Source: Paraphysoderma sedebokerense
Lineage: Eukaryota > Blastocladiomycota > Physodermatomycetes > Physodermatales > Physodermataceae
DNA length: 64,000 nt
Reading direction: 5' to 3'
Assembly: GCA_025602915.1 (NCBI GenBank)
Contig: JAHLJZ010000001.1
Location: forward strand, 434,001 to 498,000
Shown here: one piece after another, positions 13,210-23,929 of the stretch
Numbering within the stretch: the stretch's first letter is position 1
How the letters are laid out: every line of letters begins with the position of its first letter
The notes under the pieces: generated by a model
Databases searched by the model: none
The model's input: only the letters and a program-made list of their open reading frames with translations
Told to the model about the DNA's origin: nothing
Made by a program: the position numbers and the translations under genes

Positions 13210-14577
13210 TTAGATTATGTTTATTTGAACCGCAGATGAAGAAATAGCAGTTGTATTATCGATGGATGAAGTAATTTGTTCCACCTGAGGTGAGCATCGC
13301 TTGTAGCCAAATCCAATGCCAACCTTAAAGCAAGGGCGGTGGATGATTGGGGTGTAAATAACTGATTCAAAACCGAGCTAAAGGAGAAGTCAGAATCATG
13401 GGTTCATTTATCATCCTTCATTTCTCGTAAACTTGAACGAACCTTGTCCATGACGCCTAATGAAATCGCGTTGCAGTCAAAGAACTTGACGTATTCCAGT
13501 TTTGGGCAACCCGCCAACAACATAACACCATCATCAGTCAAATGCGAACCACCATGCAAAATTAGGCTCCTGAGAGAAATCGCGTTGGATCCGATGGAAC
13601 GAAGAGCAGAATCGGTAAAGTTCCAACAATGGGATAAAGCGAGGTATGATAAATTAGGACATTTCTCAACAAGATAGCCAATGTCATCGTCCGTCAGGAG
13701 TTGTGAAGACGAGATAGATAAAACTCGTAATTTTGGATTATTGTCGGCGACCGTCCGAATGGCCCTAGAGTTCAGCTAGAAATAATGATATCAGCTTACA
13801 TCAGGCAATCTCTGAAATGAACTTATTAGTATTTCAAACGCACTCACCATGGCATTGCACCAAACATGAAGCTCCTCGAGGTTCGGCGCACTTTCCGCAA
13901 GTGCTGCAATCGATTGACAAGTGATAGCAGAGTAGAATCCGCCGTTATCGAGGATTGTAACCTTCTTCAAATATAGAAACGAGCGATCAACCAAAGGGGC
14001 AAAAGCATGATCTGACAGAGTTGTCCATTTCTTCAAAGTGAGTTCTGGACAAGGAAACGAACATTAGCTATATGCCTCGAAATTAATCCATGCAACTTAG
14101 AAACTGTCGAGGCGAACCTTCCAAGTTGGGACAAGTCTGTATGATGTGTGAAACGATATCATCTCTGACATTCTCGGCCTTCATTTTTTTACTATAATGT
14201 CCACATTTCGATATCAGAGACAACAGCTCTTCAGCGAATTTCCAATTTTTGTCGAACTGTACATCAATATCTTTCCATAGGGAACATGAAAAGACAGCCG
14301 CATCAAAAGTTTTGCACACAGTACGCAGCTTGATGAGGGTTACGATATCGAAAAATGAGAGAATATGAGTAAGAATTTCGTGAGGGAAATCGAGAAGTGA
14401 TTCGATTTTTCGTTGTTCTGCTGGTTTTCCTGTCCCGTTGAAAAACGGCGAGGTTTCAGGCAGGGATTCGATATCGGGAGTGAGGCACGTAAGGGATAAA
14501 CTGGAAAGTCGAGATATGCTCTGTTGCGTGAAGTCGTTTAAAGAAATGGCCTTGGTCTTGGCAGGAGATTTTGACAT
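13210..14577 (-). CDS. F-box / leucine-rich repeat protein
   Basis: Probable substrate adaptor of an SCF ubiquitin ligase. About 385 aa from four exons: 14577-14118, 14044-13848, 13775-13443 and 13377-13210. The F-box is near residues 65-110 (LLDFPHEILTHILSFFDIVTLIKLR in part, then VCKTFDAAVFSCSLWKDI). LRRs of the AMN1/FBXL cysteine-containing type follow, such as LVEKCPNLSYLALSHCWNFTDSAL, LILHGGSHLTDDGV and GCPKLEYVKFFDC. All exons join in frame with good GT/AG sites. The substrate cannot be told. The gene is divergent from the CatSper-like channel gene. Confidence 0.88.
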
Positions 14578-15122
14578 CTTATTTGAATAAATGGCGGATT
14601 GGGATAGAAATTGCAATTTGTGTTGTAAATTAGAAAAAGAGTGCTATCTAAAGAAGTCTAAATGCGATATCTCACTCGACCAGGAAATATAGTCTACTCT
14701 ATGCAGAAAATATCTAGAGAAGGGACTTGATATTATCAATGAAATGGGGAGGACTACAGTTTTATTGCGCTCAGCGGATGATTTTTTTCACATGCGGATT
14801 CTCATTAGGAACAAAAAAAAAGTCATGAGATATTTCCAATTGTGCGACGCCACTCACTGATTTCAACTGATTTGCACTCGATGGATTAAGATCAGCAGTG
14901 TACGACAGATCAAGGAATAAATTAAAAGTTGCTTCATACATTAGACAGAATCAATATGCTGCACTTGCTTTTCGGGCAGTGCCGACATCAAACAGTCTGT
15001 ATGCGGCTTTGGTTGTCTGTAAGTTTTGCGAAGTAAAGAGGAATCTCTTCAAGCGCCTCGGCGTCGCTTGGCCTTCTTGGTTCTATACGTCCACCACATA
15101 TATGTTTTAAAAATAGAACGGA
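14578..15122. promoter_or_regulatory. Divergent region, F-box protein / CatSper3-like channel
   Basis: About 545 bp between divergent starts. I found no clear motif. An extra 5' exon of the channel gene could lie here but I could not support one; the open frame at 14898-15110 lacks homology. Confidence 0.4.
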
Positions 15123-16769
15123 ATGTCTGTCAGGACTGGATGGAATTTGAATAAGGCGACTGCCAAAGGGATACAGCTTCAAGAACAATTTAACAGTAAA
15201 GGATTCTCCAGGTGTGTAGATGCTGTTTGGTTTGCTCTAGCAAGGGTTGTGCCTGTATGCTACTGCGCGATCCGTGGAGTAGAGCTAACAAACTGATAAG
15301 GTTCAGCGAAGAGGAGACGAGGACAAGTTTTCTCAGACACTTCGACGATGATGTTCGCCACGAAAAGACTTTCGGAGTTGTCTTCGCACAAAAATTGGTT
15401 CACGTAGATATGACATTTTTCATCGAACAATTATATGTTACATGGCTCCGCTGACTTGGAAATTTCAGTCAAAAACCTTCAATAATGTATTCCTAATCAT
15501 CATATTAGTCAATTGCGTAACGATCGCAATCGAAGCTTCAATTAAAGATGACGATGCTTCATGGGGTGGCTACCTTGATAGTATGTTGTTGAACTTCGTT
15601 TTCTGCAGTTGCGGATTTCAGAACCAAAGCAAACATGAACTCAACAGCCTAATGTAAAGGCATATTTTTGTCGCTGTATTCGGTTGAATTCATCATAAAG
15701 TTGTACGCCGACCGAACAAAGTTCTTCCGAAGTGGATACAACAGATTCGATTTCGCGATTTTATTGATTTCATGGATGCAATGGATTCTGGCTATCTCAA
15801 ATGTGTCCTTAGGAAATCTTACCTTTCTTCGGATATTCAGATGTAAGATTAAATTGTTGAAATTGATCAATGGTTTTTACTAACATGCTGTGCAAAATCT
15901 GTTTAAGCATTGCGAGCACTTCGGTCCTTCCGATCAATATCCTCCGTGCGACGACTGCAAGTTATAGTAAACGCACTGTTGAATACGCTACGGAAAAATG
16001 TGATAGATATTATTGCATGCTTAATTTTATGTATGTTTCTATTCGCCGTCATTGGATACTATATGTTCGAGAGGGACAAAGAGAACTGGGGTAGTCTCGG
16101 AAATGCATTCATGTCGCTACTACTTTACGTGACGGTACTTCTCATTTCTATACTTTCGAGTGCTGCGATCTGTCGTTGACTAGTTTATTAGGCTTCAAAT
16201 TGGACGAATGTACAAGAGTCACTGAACAACGAAGACTACGTGGGATCCGAATACTTCTCCATCGCATTCATGCTCATTGGAAACTTCATCTTTACAAACA
16301 TGTTTATTGGGGTGATTTGCCAAAATATCGATGAAGCAACCGAGGCAGATCGTGCGGGACAATTGAAAGTCAAATTGGAGGCCGTCAAATTTAAAAAGCA
16401 ATTTCTATTGAAATCTCAAAAGAAGGAGATGGATATATTGCTCGGGAACGAGGTGAGCCATACATTACTTCTACCCTTAATTCCATTATGGTATATTTCA
16501 ATGGCTCATATAAATGCTAAATCGTTTAGGGTTCGCAAGGTCGTGATATGCAAACTCTTCTTCAATCATTAGCAGGCAGATTACGGCATGATGAAGTCAT
16601 TCCCATGGCTCACCTACTGTGCAACCTCACTTGGATCGAAACATATATGGTAACGCTATATTACCACGAAAATACGCTTTATCGTTGTCAACAAACACAC
16701 TTTTCCATCGCCAACACACTAGCTGAACTCATGGATAAGAGAATTTCGAGCAGAAAAGCGAGAATGTAA
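15123..16769 (+). CDS. CATSPER3: CatSper3-like voltage-gated cation channel
   Basis: Single six-helix channel subunit, about 410 aa (human CatSper3 is 398). Exons: 15123-15211, 15283-15403, 15469-15580, 15660-15842, 15908-16134, 16192-16452 and 16530-16769; introns 57-79 bp. S1 is NNVFLIIILVNCVTIAIEAS. S2 is IFLSLYSVEFIIKLYAD. S3 lies in FDFAILLISWMQWILAI. S4 is FLRIFRSLRALRSFRS, with five Arg at every third place. S5 is IIACLILCMFLFAVIGYYMF. The pore helix ENWGSLGNAFMSLLLYVT is very CatSper3-like, and S6 is FMLIGNFIFTNMFIGVI. A C-terminal coiled coil follows, plus a tail resembling the CatSper3 cytosolic end. The filter reads T-A-S-N-W where the family has TxDxW. CatSper is known from flagellated cells, including chytrid-type fungi. 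Confidence 0.88.
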
Positions 16770-16841
16770 TATTTGTACATAACATGAATTAAATATAAAC
16801 TTTATTGCCAGATTGTCTATTCTCTCGCCGAATCAAGAGTT

Positions 16842-17485
16842 TTACAGATCCTGATGTACCTTTTGCTGTCCTTGATTCTGTTTTCGTTCCAGTTGTTTCT
16901 TGTAATTGTTGGCATGCGTTTTACAAAACTGCACCAATTTTGATTCAACAGCATCATCGTCAAATTCGGCAACTTTCTTCCCATTGTGAAATAAAAAAAA
17001 TGTGGGAATTCCTTCGACTTTTACTTCGTCACATAAGCCTGTTATTGTCATTTGAGGAGTGGTCAGTTAGTGGAAATCCAACGACAACAGACGATCGCTT
17101 CAGTCTGGTTATTCGATACAAACCTTCATGATTGTCGCAATTGACTTCGCCGAAATGAAAATTCTGTACTGTCTCGGTAATGACTTTTGCAGTTTTGACG
17201 AAATGTGGGGCCGCACGTTTACAATGTGGGCACCTAAGATTAACAAATCAATGTATTAAAAAAAGGAAAGAGAATCAGATATCCTATTCTCATCGAGAAC
17301 AATTGGGAATCTGGGATGAAAGACGATTATGCGTACCATGGAGCAAAAAATTTGATAAACCAGAATCCTGATGAAATTTCTGATTGGAAAGTTTGGGGGG
17401 TCAGATCAGCAACTTTGGCTTCGTTCAAATGAATGAAGGATAGTATCGACAGAAGTATATGATACAGAGCGAAGAGCTTTTTCAT
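16842..17485 (-). CDS. Small ER protein disulfide isomerase-like thioredoxin
   Basis: Single-domain thioredoxin of about 151 aa from three exons: 17485-17337, 17233-17124 and 17038-16842. A signal peptide (LFALYHILLSILSFIHLNEA) leads to one thioredoxin fold with active site W-C-P-H-C-K, formed across the first splice junction (TG|G TGC), and the cis-Pro loop VEGIPTFFLF. CPHC is a redox-competent variant of the PDI site. The C-terminus is basic and Gln-rich and ends HQDL, one residue away from an HDEL retrieval signal; whether it works is unknown. Convergent with the channel gene, 72 bp apart. Confidence 0.85.
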
Positions 17486-17734
17486 AGTTGGGGTTGAATT
17501 GGAAACGATAAAAGTTGGACTGTTTGTAACTATGGCGAATCTGCAGAGTAAGTTCAAGATTTCATGGCGAATTCGCGGAGGGAAACGAAAATGAAGCCAA
17601 GACGACTGAGCCAAGGTAAACAGAAAATGGATTTGTCAAAGGCAAAGATAGTTATATTACAATTTTTACAAACAGATATTATAATTTTCTGAAACATGAT
17701 TTACAATAATTCAAATTAATTTAGAAATCCATTC

Positions 17735-18826
17735 TTAATTGGCGTCGGGCCTCCTCCAAACACCCAACTCTACGGCTCCGCCTTCATTGCTCACAGAATA
17801 ATACCATAAGCGCTTGTCCAGCAAGTAAACAATCCAGCATGCGTACGCATGTAACATTGCTAGTAAGAGCTTGGCTGTTGTGATGATTGTGTCGACATTA
17901 AAAGTGTCGAAAAGATGTGGGAGGGCCATTGTGACAACTAGGCATTCTAAAGTTACTGAAATATATTGGAGGATAGAAAATGTTCGAACGCCGCGGTATG
18001 AAGACTATGAAAGTAAGGAATACAAAAGGTAAAGTTAGCAAACTGTAGGATTAAATGTCTGGGGAATCGGATGTACGGGAAATTAACGTACTTTGTAGGC
18101 CATAGAGAATCCGTAGATAAGAAATAACACCCAGAATCCGTAACGAGTAACTTCTACAACAATGCTAGGCTTCATGTCATTCCATGCCTAAAGAATACAA
18201 TTGGTTATTCAATAATTTTAACTACATAAAGTGGTTACTACGATAAACGGACCTCCTTCACAAGCTCTCTGTTCGCTTCTTCAAACTTTGATGCCATAGC
18301 GTCCGCATCAATTGTGAGCATATAGGCGTTGAAACCAATCCATGCTAAATTCGTAAGCTTTTAATAGGGGGAATAAAGAATGTTAGTTTCCAGCAGAAGA
18401 GCAAAATCCAAGAGGAAGCAAAGAACGCACAATAGCTACGACTGCATAACCAAGAAAGCCTTTCCTCACATCTGCAAGCCCAAAGAAACATCTGTACTGC
18501 TGCTTTTCTGCTGCACCATCAATTGCATAAGGTGTATACGCAGGCAGTTTCTCTTCGTCTTCATAAGCCGGTAGGCCACCTAATTCTTGTCGGTCAGATA
18601 AAGGTGAAGTCGCAGCCACTTCAGGCCGGGTAGGTGGTGCAGTATAGTCTTCTTCAGCTCGGTTATTCATATGGGATGTTCTTCTGTCCGATATTTGCGT
18701 TGGGTTATCGAACTCGAGCGGTAAAGTAGTTGAAAATTCAAAATTGCTCAGCATATTTTGAGGGGTATTATCTTCGCCGACATCGCCACGACGAGATAAC
18801 GTTGCGTCCATCCGGTTTGAATCCAT
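17735..18826 (-). CDS. Multi-span membrane protein with N-terminal PY motifs
   Basis: About 288 aa from four exons: 18826-18431, 18357-18253, 18187-18092 and 18004-17735. The N-terminal ~105 residues are hydrophilic and carry two LPAY motifs (GGLPAYEDEEKLPAY), the L/PPxY type recognised by Nedd4/Rsp5 WW domains. About four hydrophobic helices follow (GFLGYAVVAI.., YGFWVLFLIYGF, ISVTLECLVVTMALP, LLLAMLHAYACWIVYLL). I do not recognise the family. Its build resembles two other proteins in the window (22573-23425, 33010-34809), but I could not show sequence homology. Confidence 0.72.
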
Positions 18827-19449
18827 GGTTGTTTGACTTATTTTGTGTGTTATTTACCCCACACTTATAAAATATCCAGCAGAGCGTATCCTTCGTTTTA
18901 AAAAGGAATTCCGGTCAATTCATAAGCTACACCAGCCGGTGATTACTTTGCGCTGTCCAACTGCTGTCCACGCACGCTCATACACATGCTGATCATTGAG
19001 GAACCCGAATGATTGGATGAGTTAATTAAGGCAAAAATCTCGGGCACCCGTTCCTCTTGATTCTTCATTATTCCTGAATTGCTGATATTATCTATCGCAC
19101 AATCTGCTTGGACCACAACTTATAATGAATAATTGATTCAATCGTCTGTACATGACTTTGTAATGTATGCTATTGTCTATTTTTATGTCTAGTGTCCTTC
19201 ACACTGTAAGCATTTGACATGCTCATCCGGCTAACCCGACTGTCGTTACAATTGTCGGTGTATTATCGTTTCTACCATTCCTTTTTTAAAAACTTAAATT
19301 TCCAAGTTCCCATAAATGAAGACAGTTCAAAAAAGGATCGAGGCGGGGTAAACGTGAATGGCGTAGTCGTTAGAATATTCAGAGTTCAGATCGATTCCGC
19401 CAATCCTTTAGAATTCATTGATAATTTCCGTCTTGACCGATTTGACTCA
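18827..19449. promoter_or_regulatory. Divergent region before the DMAC1-like gene
   Basis: About 620 bp between divergent genes. The frame entering the plus-strand gene is open from 19219, but family-like sequence begins only after the ATG at 19450, so the longer start is not used. No other feature was seen. Confidence 0.4.
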
Positions 19450-19900
19450 ATGTCGGACTCAAATAAACCCGAATCAACAACCACATCAGAACACCCACAC
19501 AAACCAACTCCTTATATTCGATCGCATCGCCGACAACAATACGAATATGAACCTTGCCTCGCTTGTAAACTCACCGGTTTGTAATCCGTTAGTTACCCTC
19601 GTCCCTTTTCGTATTCTCTTGCGTTCTCTGGACTTATGAAATCGGGTTTTGTGTGAATAGGTGCCGGTACGATGATCGGACTTGGGAGTTATGCTTTTTA
19701 TGAACAAAATAAGTTAGCGATGGAGTTTGGACCGAATGCCAAAAATGTGTGGAACAGGAGGGTCATGTTGGGTGTAGTCGGAGTTGGTATGTTATCTTTA
19801 CAATTCTAGTCGTGTTGGGAGGATGCAGGATTGACATATATTCTAATGATCTGTAGCATGTGTTTCTGCAGGATTTTATCGACTACTGTTTCTCCCTTAA
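19450..19900 (+). CDS. DMAC1/TMEM261-like (DUF4536) mitochondrial complex I assembly protein
   Basis: Short protein of about 93 aa from three exons: 19450-19576, 19661-19786 and 19872-19900. After a hydrophilic Thr/Pro/His-rich start comes the family core CLACKLTGAGTMIGLGSYAFY, a CxxC followed by a Gly-rich helix, then a second helix (RVMLGVVGVGFYRLLF). Human DMAC1 has the same plan and is needed to assemble the distal membrane arm of complex I in the inner mitochondrial membrane. The assignment rests on the CLxCxLxGxGxxxG pattern and the two-helix layout. The last exon encodes only nine residues. Confidence 0.75.
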
Positions 19901-19993
19901 ATTATCGGGAGGTTGTAAATAAAAGTTTTCAAAATTATATACGCAAAATGGTGGGCCATTTATTTATTGGTTGAATTTAAAAAACAATGTCAT

Positions 19994-22190
19994 TTACTTT
20001 TCAGTATTTCTATGCAAATGTTGTTTCCTGATGTTGGTATCTGTTTTTGGAGGAAGATTTTGTAACGAGCTTGTTGTTCGTTGATCGATCGGCACATATT
20101 TCCGTTCTTCTTCACCTTCGTACGCTAAATAATACAATTCAGTCAATCCAATCCAGAGTCCACAACCTCGATAACGATGATGGAGTATATACCTTGTTTG
20201 GGTCGGAAAATTTTGAGTTCCGGATCGTTCAGTTGTTCGTACCTGATGAAAGTACGGGTCAGACTCAGTTCAATTCCACAAACACATAAGTCACGGTACA
20301 AACCAATGAGCCAACCACCCAGACGTTCTTGCAATACAAAATAAAACAGGAAACATATCAGTCGGGAAACCCATGGCTTTGTAAATGATACCAGAATAAA
20401 AATCGACATTCGGATATCTATTATACGGGAAGGTTGTTAGATCACGACCGTTGATCCCAAGGAATAGCAAATTTCAAATCAATTTACAGATTTCTCTTGA
20501 TAAAGTACTCATCGCTTAATGCGATACGTTCGAGTTCTCTAGCGACATCAATCAAATCATTTTTCCCCATAACTTCAAATACTTCGGCAGCGATTTTTTT
20601 CAATATTTTCGCCCGCGGATCGTAGCTCTTATAAACTCTGTGGCCGAATCCTATACCCAAAGTTAGATCCTCCAATTACGATGTATTTCGGTCATATATA
20701 TCTAAATTACCCATTAAACGTCTCTTTTTTTGTTTCACTTCCTCAATGAAGGCTGGAATCCGATCAACGGTTCCTATTTCCTCCAACATTCGTAATGCAG
20801 CTTCATTGGCGCCCCCGTGACTCGGTCCGTACCTATAAGACTGTTGGTTACTGGGGTTACTTCAGTCTGGAGGAAAGTAATATCAATTTACAATGCGGCT
20901 GTAGCCCCACTGACACCCACATACGGGTCAATCCCCGTAGAACAAATTTGTCGCATGGCCGATGTTGAACAGTTGAGTTCTATGTACAATGTCAAATCGT
21001 TATGGAAATATCATCAGCGACACATAAATATTACGTACCGTGATCAGCGTGTAGAATAAAGATGACGTCCAAAGCCTTGGCTAAAGTCTGAAAGATATAG
21101 TGTGTTAAAATGCGAAATAAAACGACGAACACAAGAATGAAAAGTTGTACGAACAGGATTAGGCTTGTAATTTGTTTCGGAGAGTTTATCCAGCATGTAT
21201 AAGAAATTTTCCTGTTCATGAAACATGCAAAAAATAAGTAATTAATCCTTCAAAATAAAGTTTAAAACGAAATTAGGCGGTCTTACAGTATAGCCTAATT
21301 CATTCGACGGGTAATTATACGGTCGTCCGATTCGATGGCGATAAGCACAAGCAGCAATAGTAGGAACCTTGCCCAACAATCGTAATATCTGTTTACTACA
21401 TTCACAAAAACCTTCATGTCAATCTCGAGCAACGGAGAGACAACTTTCAAGAAAGACTAAAAAGCCCGATCCATACTTGACCATACTCTCCGACTTGTAA
21501 ATATGATCACCATGAATCGCTGTAGACGCTTCGGGATGGAAAGTTGACAAAGCAGCGATAGTCGAACAACACATGCCCATAGGATGAGCATCGTAACGGA
21601 AGGATTTCATGTAATCGATTAGGTTCTCATGAATATAAGTATGTCTCATTACTTTTGTTTCCCATTGTTCGAGTTGAGCCTGTCGAAGTGTCACAAATCA
21701 ATTCTACACAGTATGAATAGATAATGAAAAACTTACTCTATCCGGTAATTCACCGTAAATCAACAAAAACGCAACTTCAAGGAACGATGATTTCTCAGCC
21801 AACTCCTCAATATTGTATCCTCTATACCTCAATATTCCTTTTTCACCATCAATATAAGACACCTTCGACCTACAAACAGCTGTGTTCAAATAACCGTTGT
21901 CATAGATTGATAATCCTAGTTCCGCAAAAGCTTTGGCCTTGATCGTTGCATTTTCGACCTGAATGGAGGGACGTGTCAGAACGATAAGAAAGGAATAAAG
22001 GATAGAGGCAAGATAAACTGGAAACATACTGGGATTTCTAATTTCTTGCCGGTTCTATTGTCGGTTACTTGGAGCCTAAATTTAACCCAGAAGACGGTTG
22101 AATAAAGTCAGAGGTTGCTTGACAGGAAGCGCCAGAGGCCGTCCTCAACAGAACTCACTTGTACTGCCCCATAGTGTCGGTTGTTGCCAT
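19994..22190 (-). CDS. Citrate synthase, GltA/glyoxysomal type
   Basis: Condenses acetyl-CoA and oxaloacetate to citrate. About a dozen short exons run leftward from the ATG at 22190 (22190-22159, 22075-22030, from 21958, and so on). Recognisable parts: [64 protein letters not shown], then [13 protein letters not shown] (first catalytic His), [14 protein letters not shown] (second His) and [18 protein letters not shown] (catalytic Asp). This is the bacterial GltA-like form that plants use in peroxisomes, distinct from the classical mitochondrial CIT1 type. The C-terminus ends in NTEK with no SKL-type peroxisome signal, and no N-terminal transit peptide is obvious, so location is open. Confidence 0.94.
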
Positions 22191-22572
22191 GATTCTGAAT
22201 TTGCAGAAAATGTGACGAAATAACTATTGATAAACCAGGTATTTCAATCTTCAACAGAGTGGATTTAAAGATATCGTCAGGACGAGGAGTGAAGCGCACG
22301 ATTCCGTACTCCTCCGACGTGGCGGGTTGAAGGTAAACAAAACCAGCACGCTAACATGAATTTATTCACGCTTTTGGCATTCCTCCGTTCTTCCATCTTC
22401 ATTTTCACACAGCTTATAAAAATATACAATAATTACAACAAGTTACTCTTACAACGTTAAACCACTGAACCACTCAACAACATTGCGTCTCGCATTTCCT
22501 GCTTTGTCACTCGCAAAACGTATATCAGAATAATCTATTTCCGCAACGAGATTGGTTAATATTGGCACCACA
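22191..22572. other. Intergenic region upstream of citrate synthase
   Basis: About 380 bp. A 44-codon open frame follows the stop of the neighbouring membrane-protein gene. Using it would need a 19-nt intron, which I reject. A TATA-like TTATAAAAATATA is near 22411. Confidence 0.45.
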
Positions 22573-23425
22573 TTACACAGGCCTATGGAGTGCTAAGTAG
22601 ATGGAACATACCGATAATAAAATCAAAGGCACCGTCACCCAAAATCTAGCCACATCGGTGAATAAGAAGAAGCCGGCCAAAATGGTAGCCAACGTAGTGT
22701 AAAGGTATTTCCAAACAGTGAACCGACCGATATTCACCAGGGAATTCTAAACGACGCAAATGGGTCAGTATCAGCATCACTGCCGGATATCTATCGAACG
22801 CGATAAAAGGATGGTACCCTCATTATCATAACTAACCCCCAACAAGAAATGGCGGCATCAAAAATCGACAACCCCATGAACAATCCGTTCAAGAACTGGA
22901 TGCTCGCCACGGTTTGAGTGCCGCCACGATTATCAAATTTGTCGCGGACCGATGGATTGAATATAATAAGAATGGCAATAACGGCATGTAGCACGGATAA
23001 TGCCTAAAACGGAGACTGATTAACATTAATATGTGTGATGAATGTTGAGGATGGTAAGGACGTACCAATGCGATAAAAGTTAACAAGAGCGACCAAACTT
23101 TCATTCCGATGCCACACCATTTAGTCTGCACTTTTACCACTGGTCCTCTCATCTGCGAATTTCGGGCAAACGAATCATTCACCGATCCGGCATACGAACT
23201 CGTTCCTCCCACCGATCGAGGTAACGATCTAGAAGTTGAAGGCGGGTAAGTCGGGGATGCAGGATACGTAGGTGAAGTTGGTGACGTTTTTTCATCGTTG
23301 TTGCCGAGTGGGATTGTGTCTAGTCCGACTGTATCGTATGATGGGGGTTGAGTTTCAAATGATGGTCGTGGGGGTTGCTCTTCAGATGAACCCCATGCGG
23401 ATTGTAATTGACGATTAAACGACAT
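22573..23425 (-). CDS. Four-span membrane protein with PPSY motif
   Basis: Three exons run leftward from the ATG near 23425. The N-terminal ~115 residues are Pro/Ser-rich with a PPSY motif (ETQPPSYDTVG) and short PTYP repeats. Hydrophobic segments follow: KVWSLLLTFIAL|ALSVLHAVIAILIIF (across an intron), FLNGLFMGLSIFDAAISCW, YLYTTLATILAGFFLFTDVA and FWVTVPLILLSVCSIYLAL, ending at HRPV and a stop at 22573. This is a tetraspan plan with both tails probably cytosolic. The family is not recognised; it is possibly MARVEL-like. PPSY suggests ubiquitin-ligase-controlled trafficking, which is inference. Confidence 0.7.
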
Positions 23426-23929
23426 GAGTTGATAGTTGTCCTTTGGTACTTTAGAGAGATATTCTTTTTAAGATTTAAATACAGAGATTGGTAGGAATGT
23501 GACGGGCGGAGAGGTAAATTGTCAGGTGTTCTCTTTTTTGTGTTCCTGGAAAAATTGAGTTGGTGACGTCACAGTCGGTTTGACTCTACGTGAGCGCTTA
23601 ACGTTATGCTTGACAAGCATTGTCATCACATTTGTAATTTCATTTCACCAATACATTGCAAGTGGTGAATGGCTTTGATGCAGCGGAGCTGTCATAACTA
23701 TGTATAGTGTAAACACGTACAATGCTCGTCATGCTGAATATGATGATTTCATTCAACCAAATAGACTGAAATCGGTGTTTTGAAATGAAGAACACAAACT
23801 GAAATGTGATTTTTCGCCGCAAAAGTTACAATATTTTATATTATGTACACCTCTGATAATTTACAATGGGTAGTGAATGAGACCAAAATGAAAATCCCTC
23901 CGTTAGCACTACAACAACTGATTTCACAA
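23426..23929. other. Intergenic region
   Basis: About 500 bp, AT-rich toward the kinase 3' end. Small frames only (for example 23640-23822 minus); nothing supported. Confidence 0.45.

Noticed and set aside
22420-22610. Extra last exon for the tetraspan gene, reached by a 19-nt intron (GTATGT..CTTAG)
   Set aside because: Far shorter than every other intron placed in the window; reading straight on gives a natural stop after a complete hydrophobic helix.
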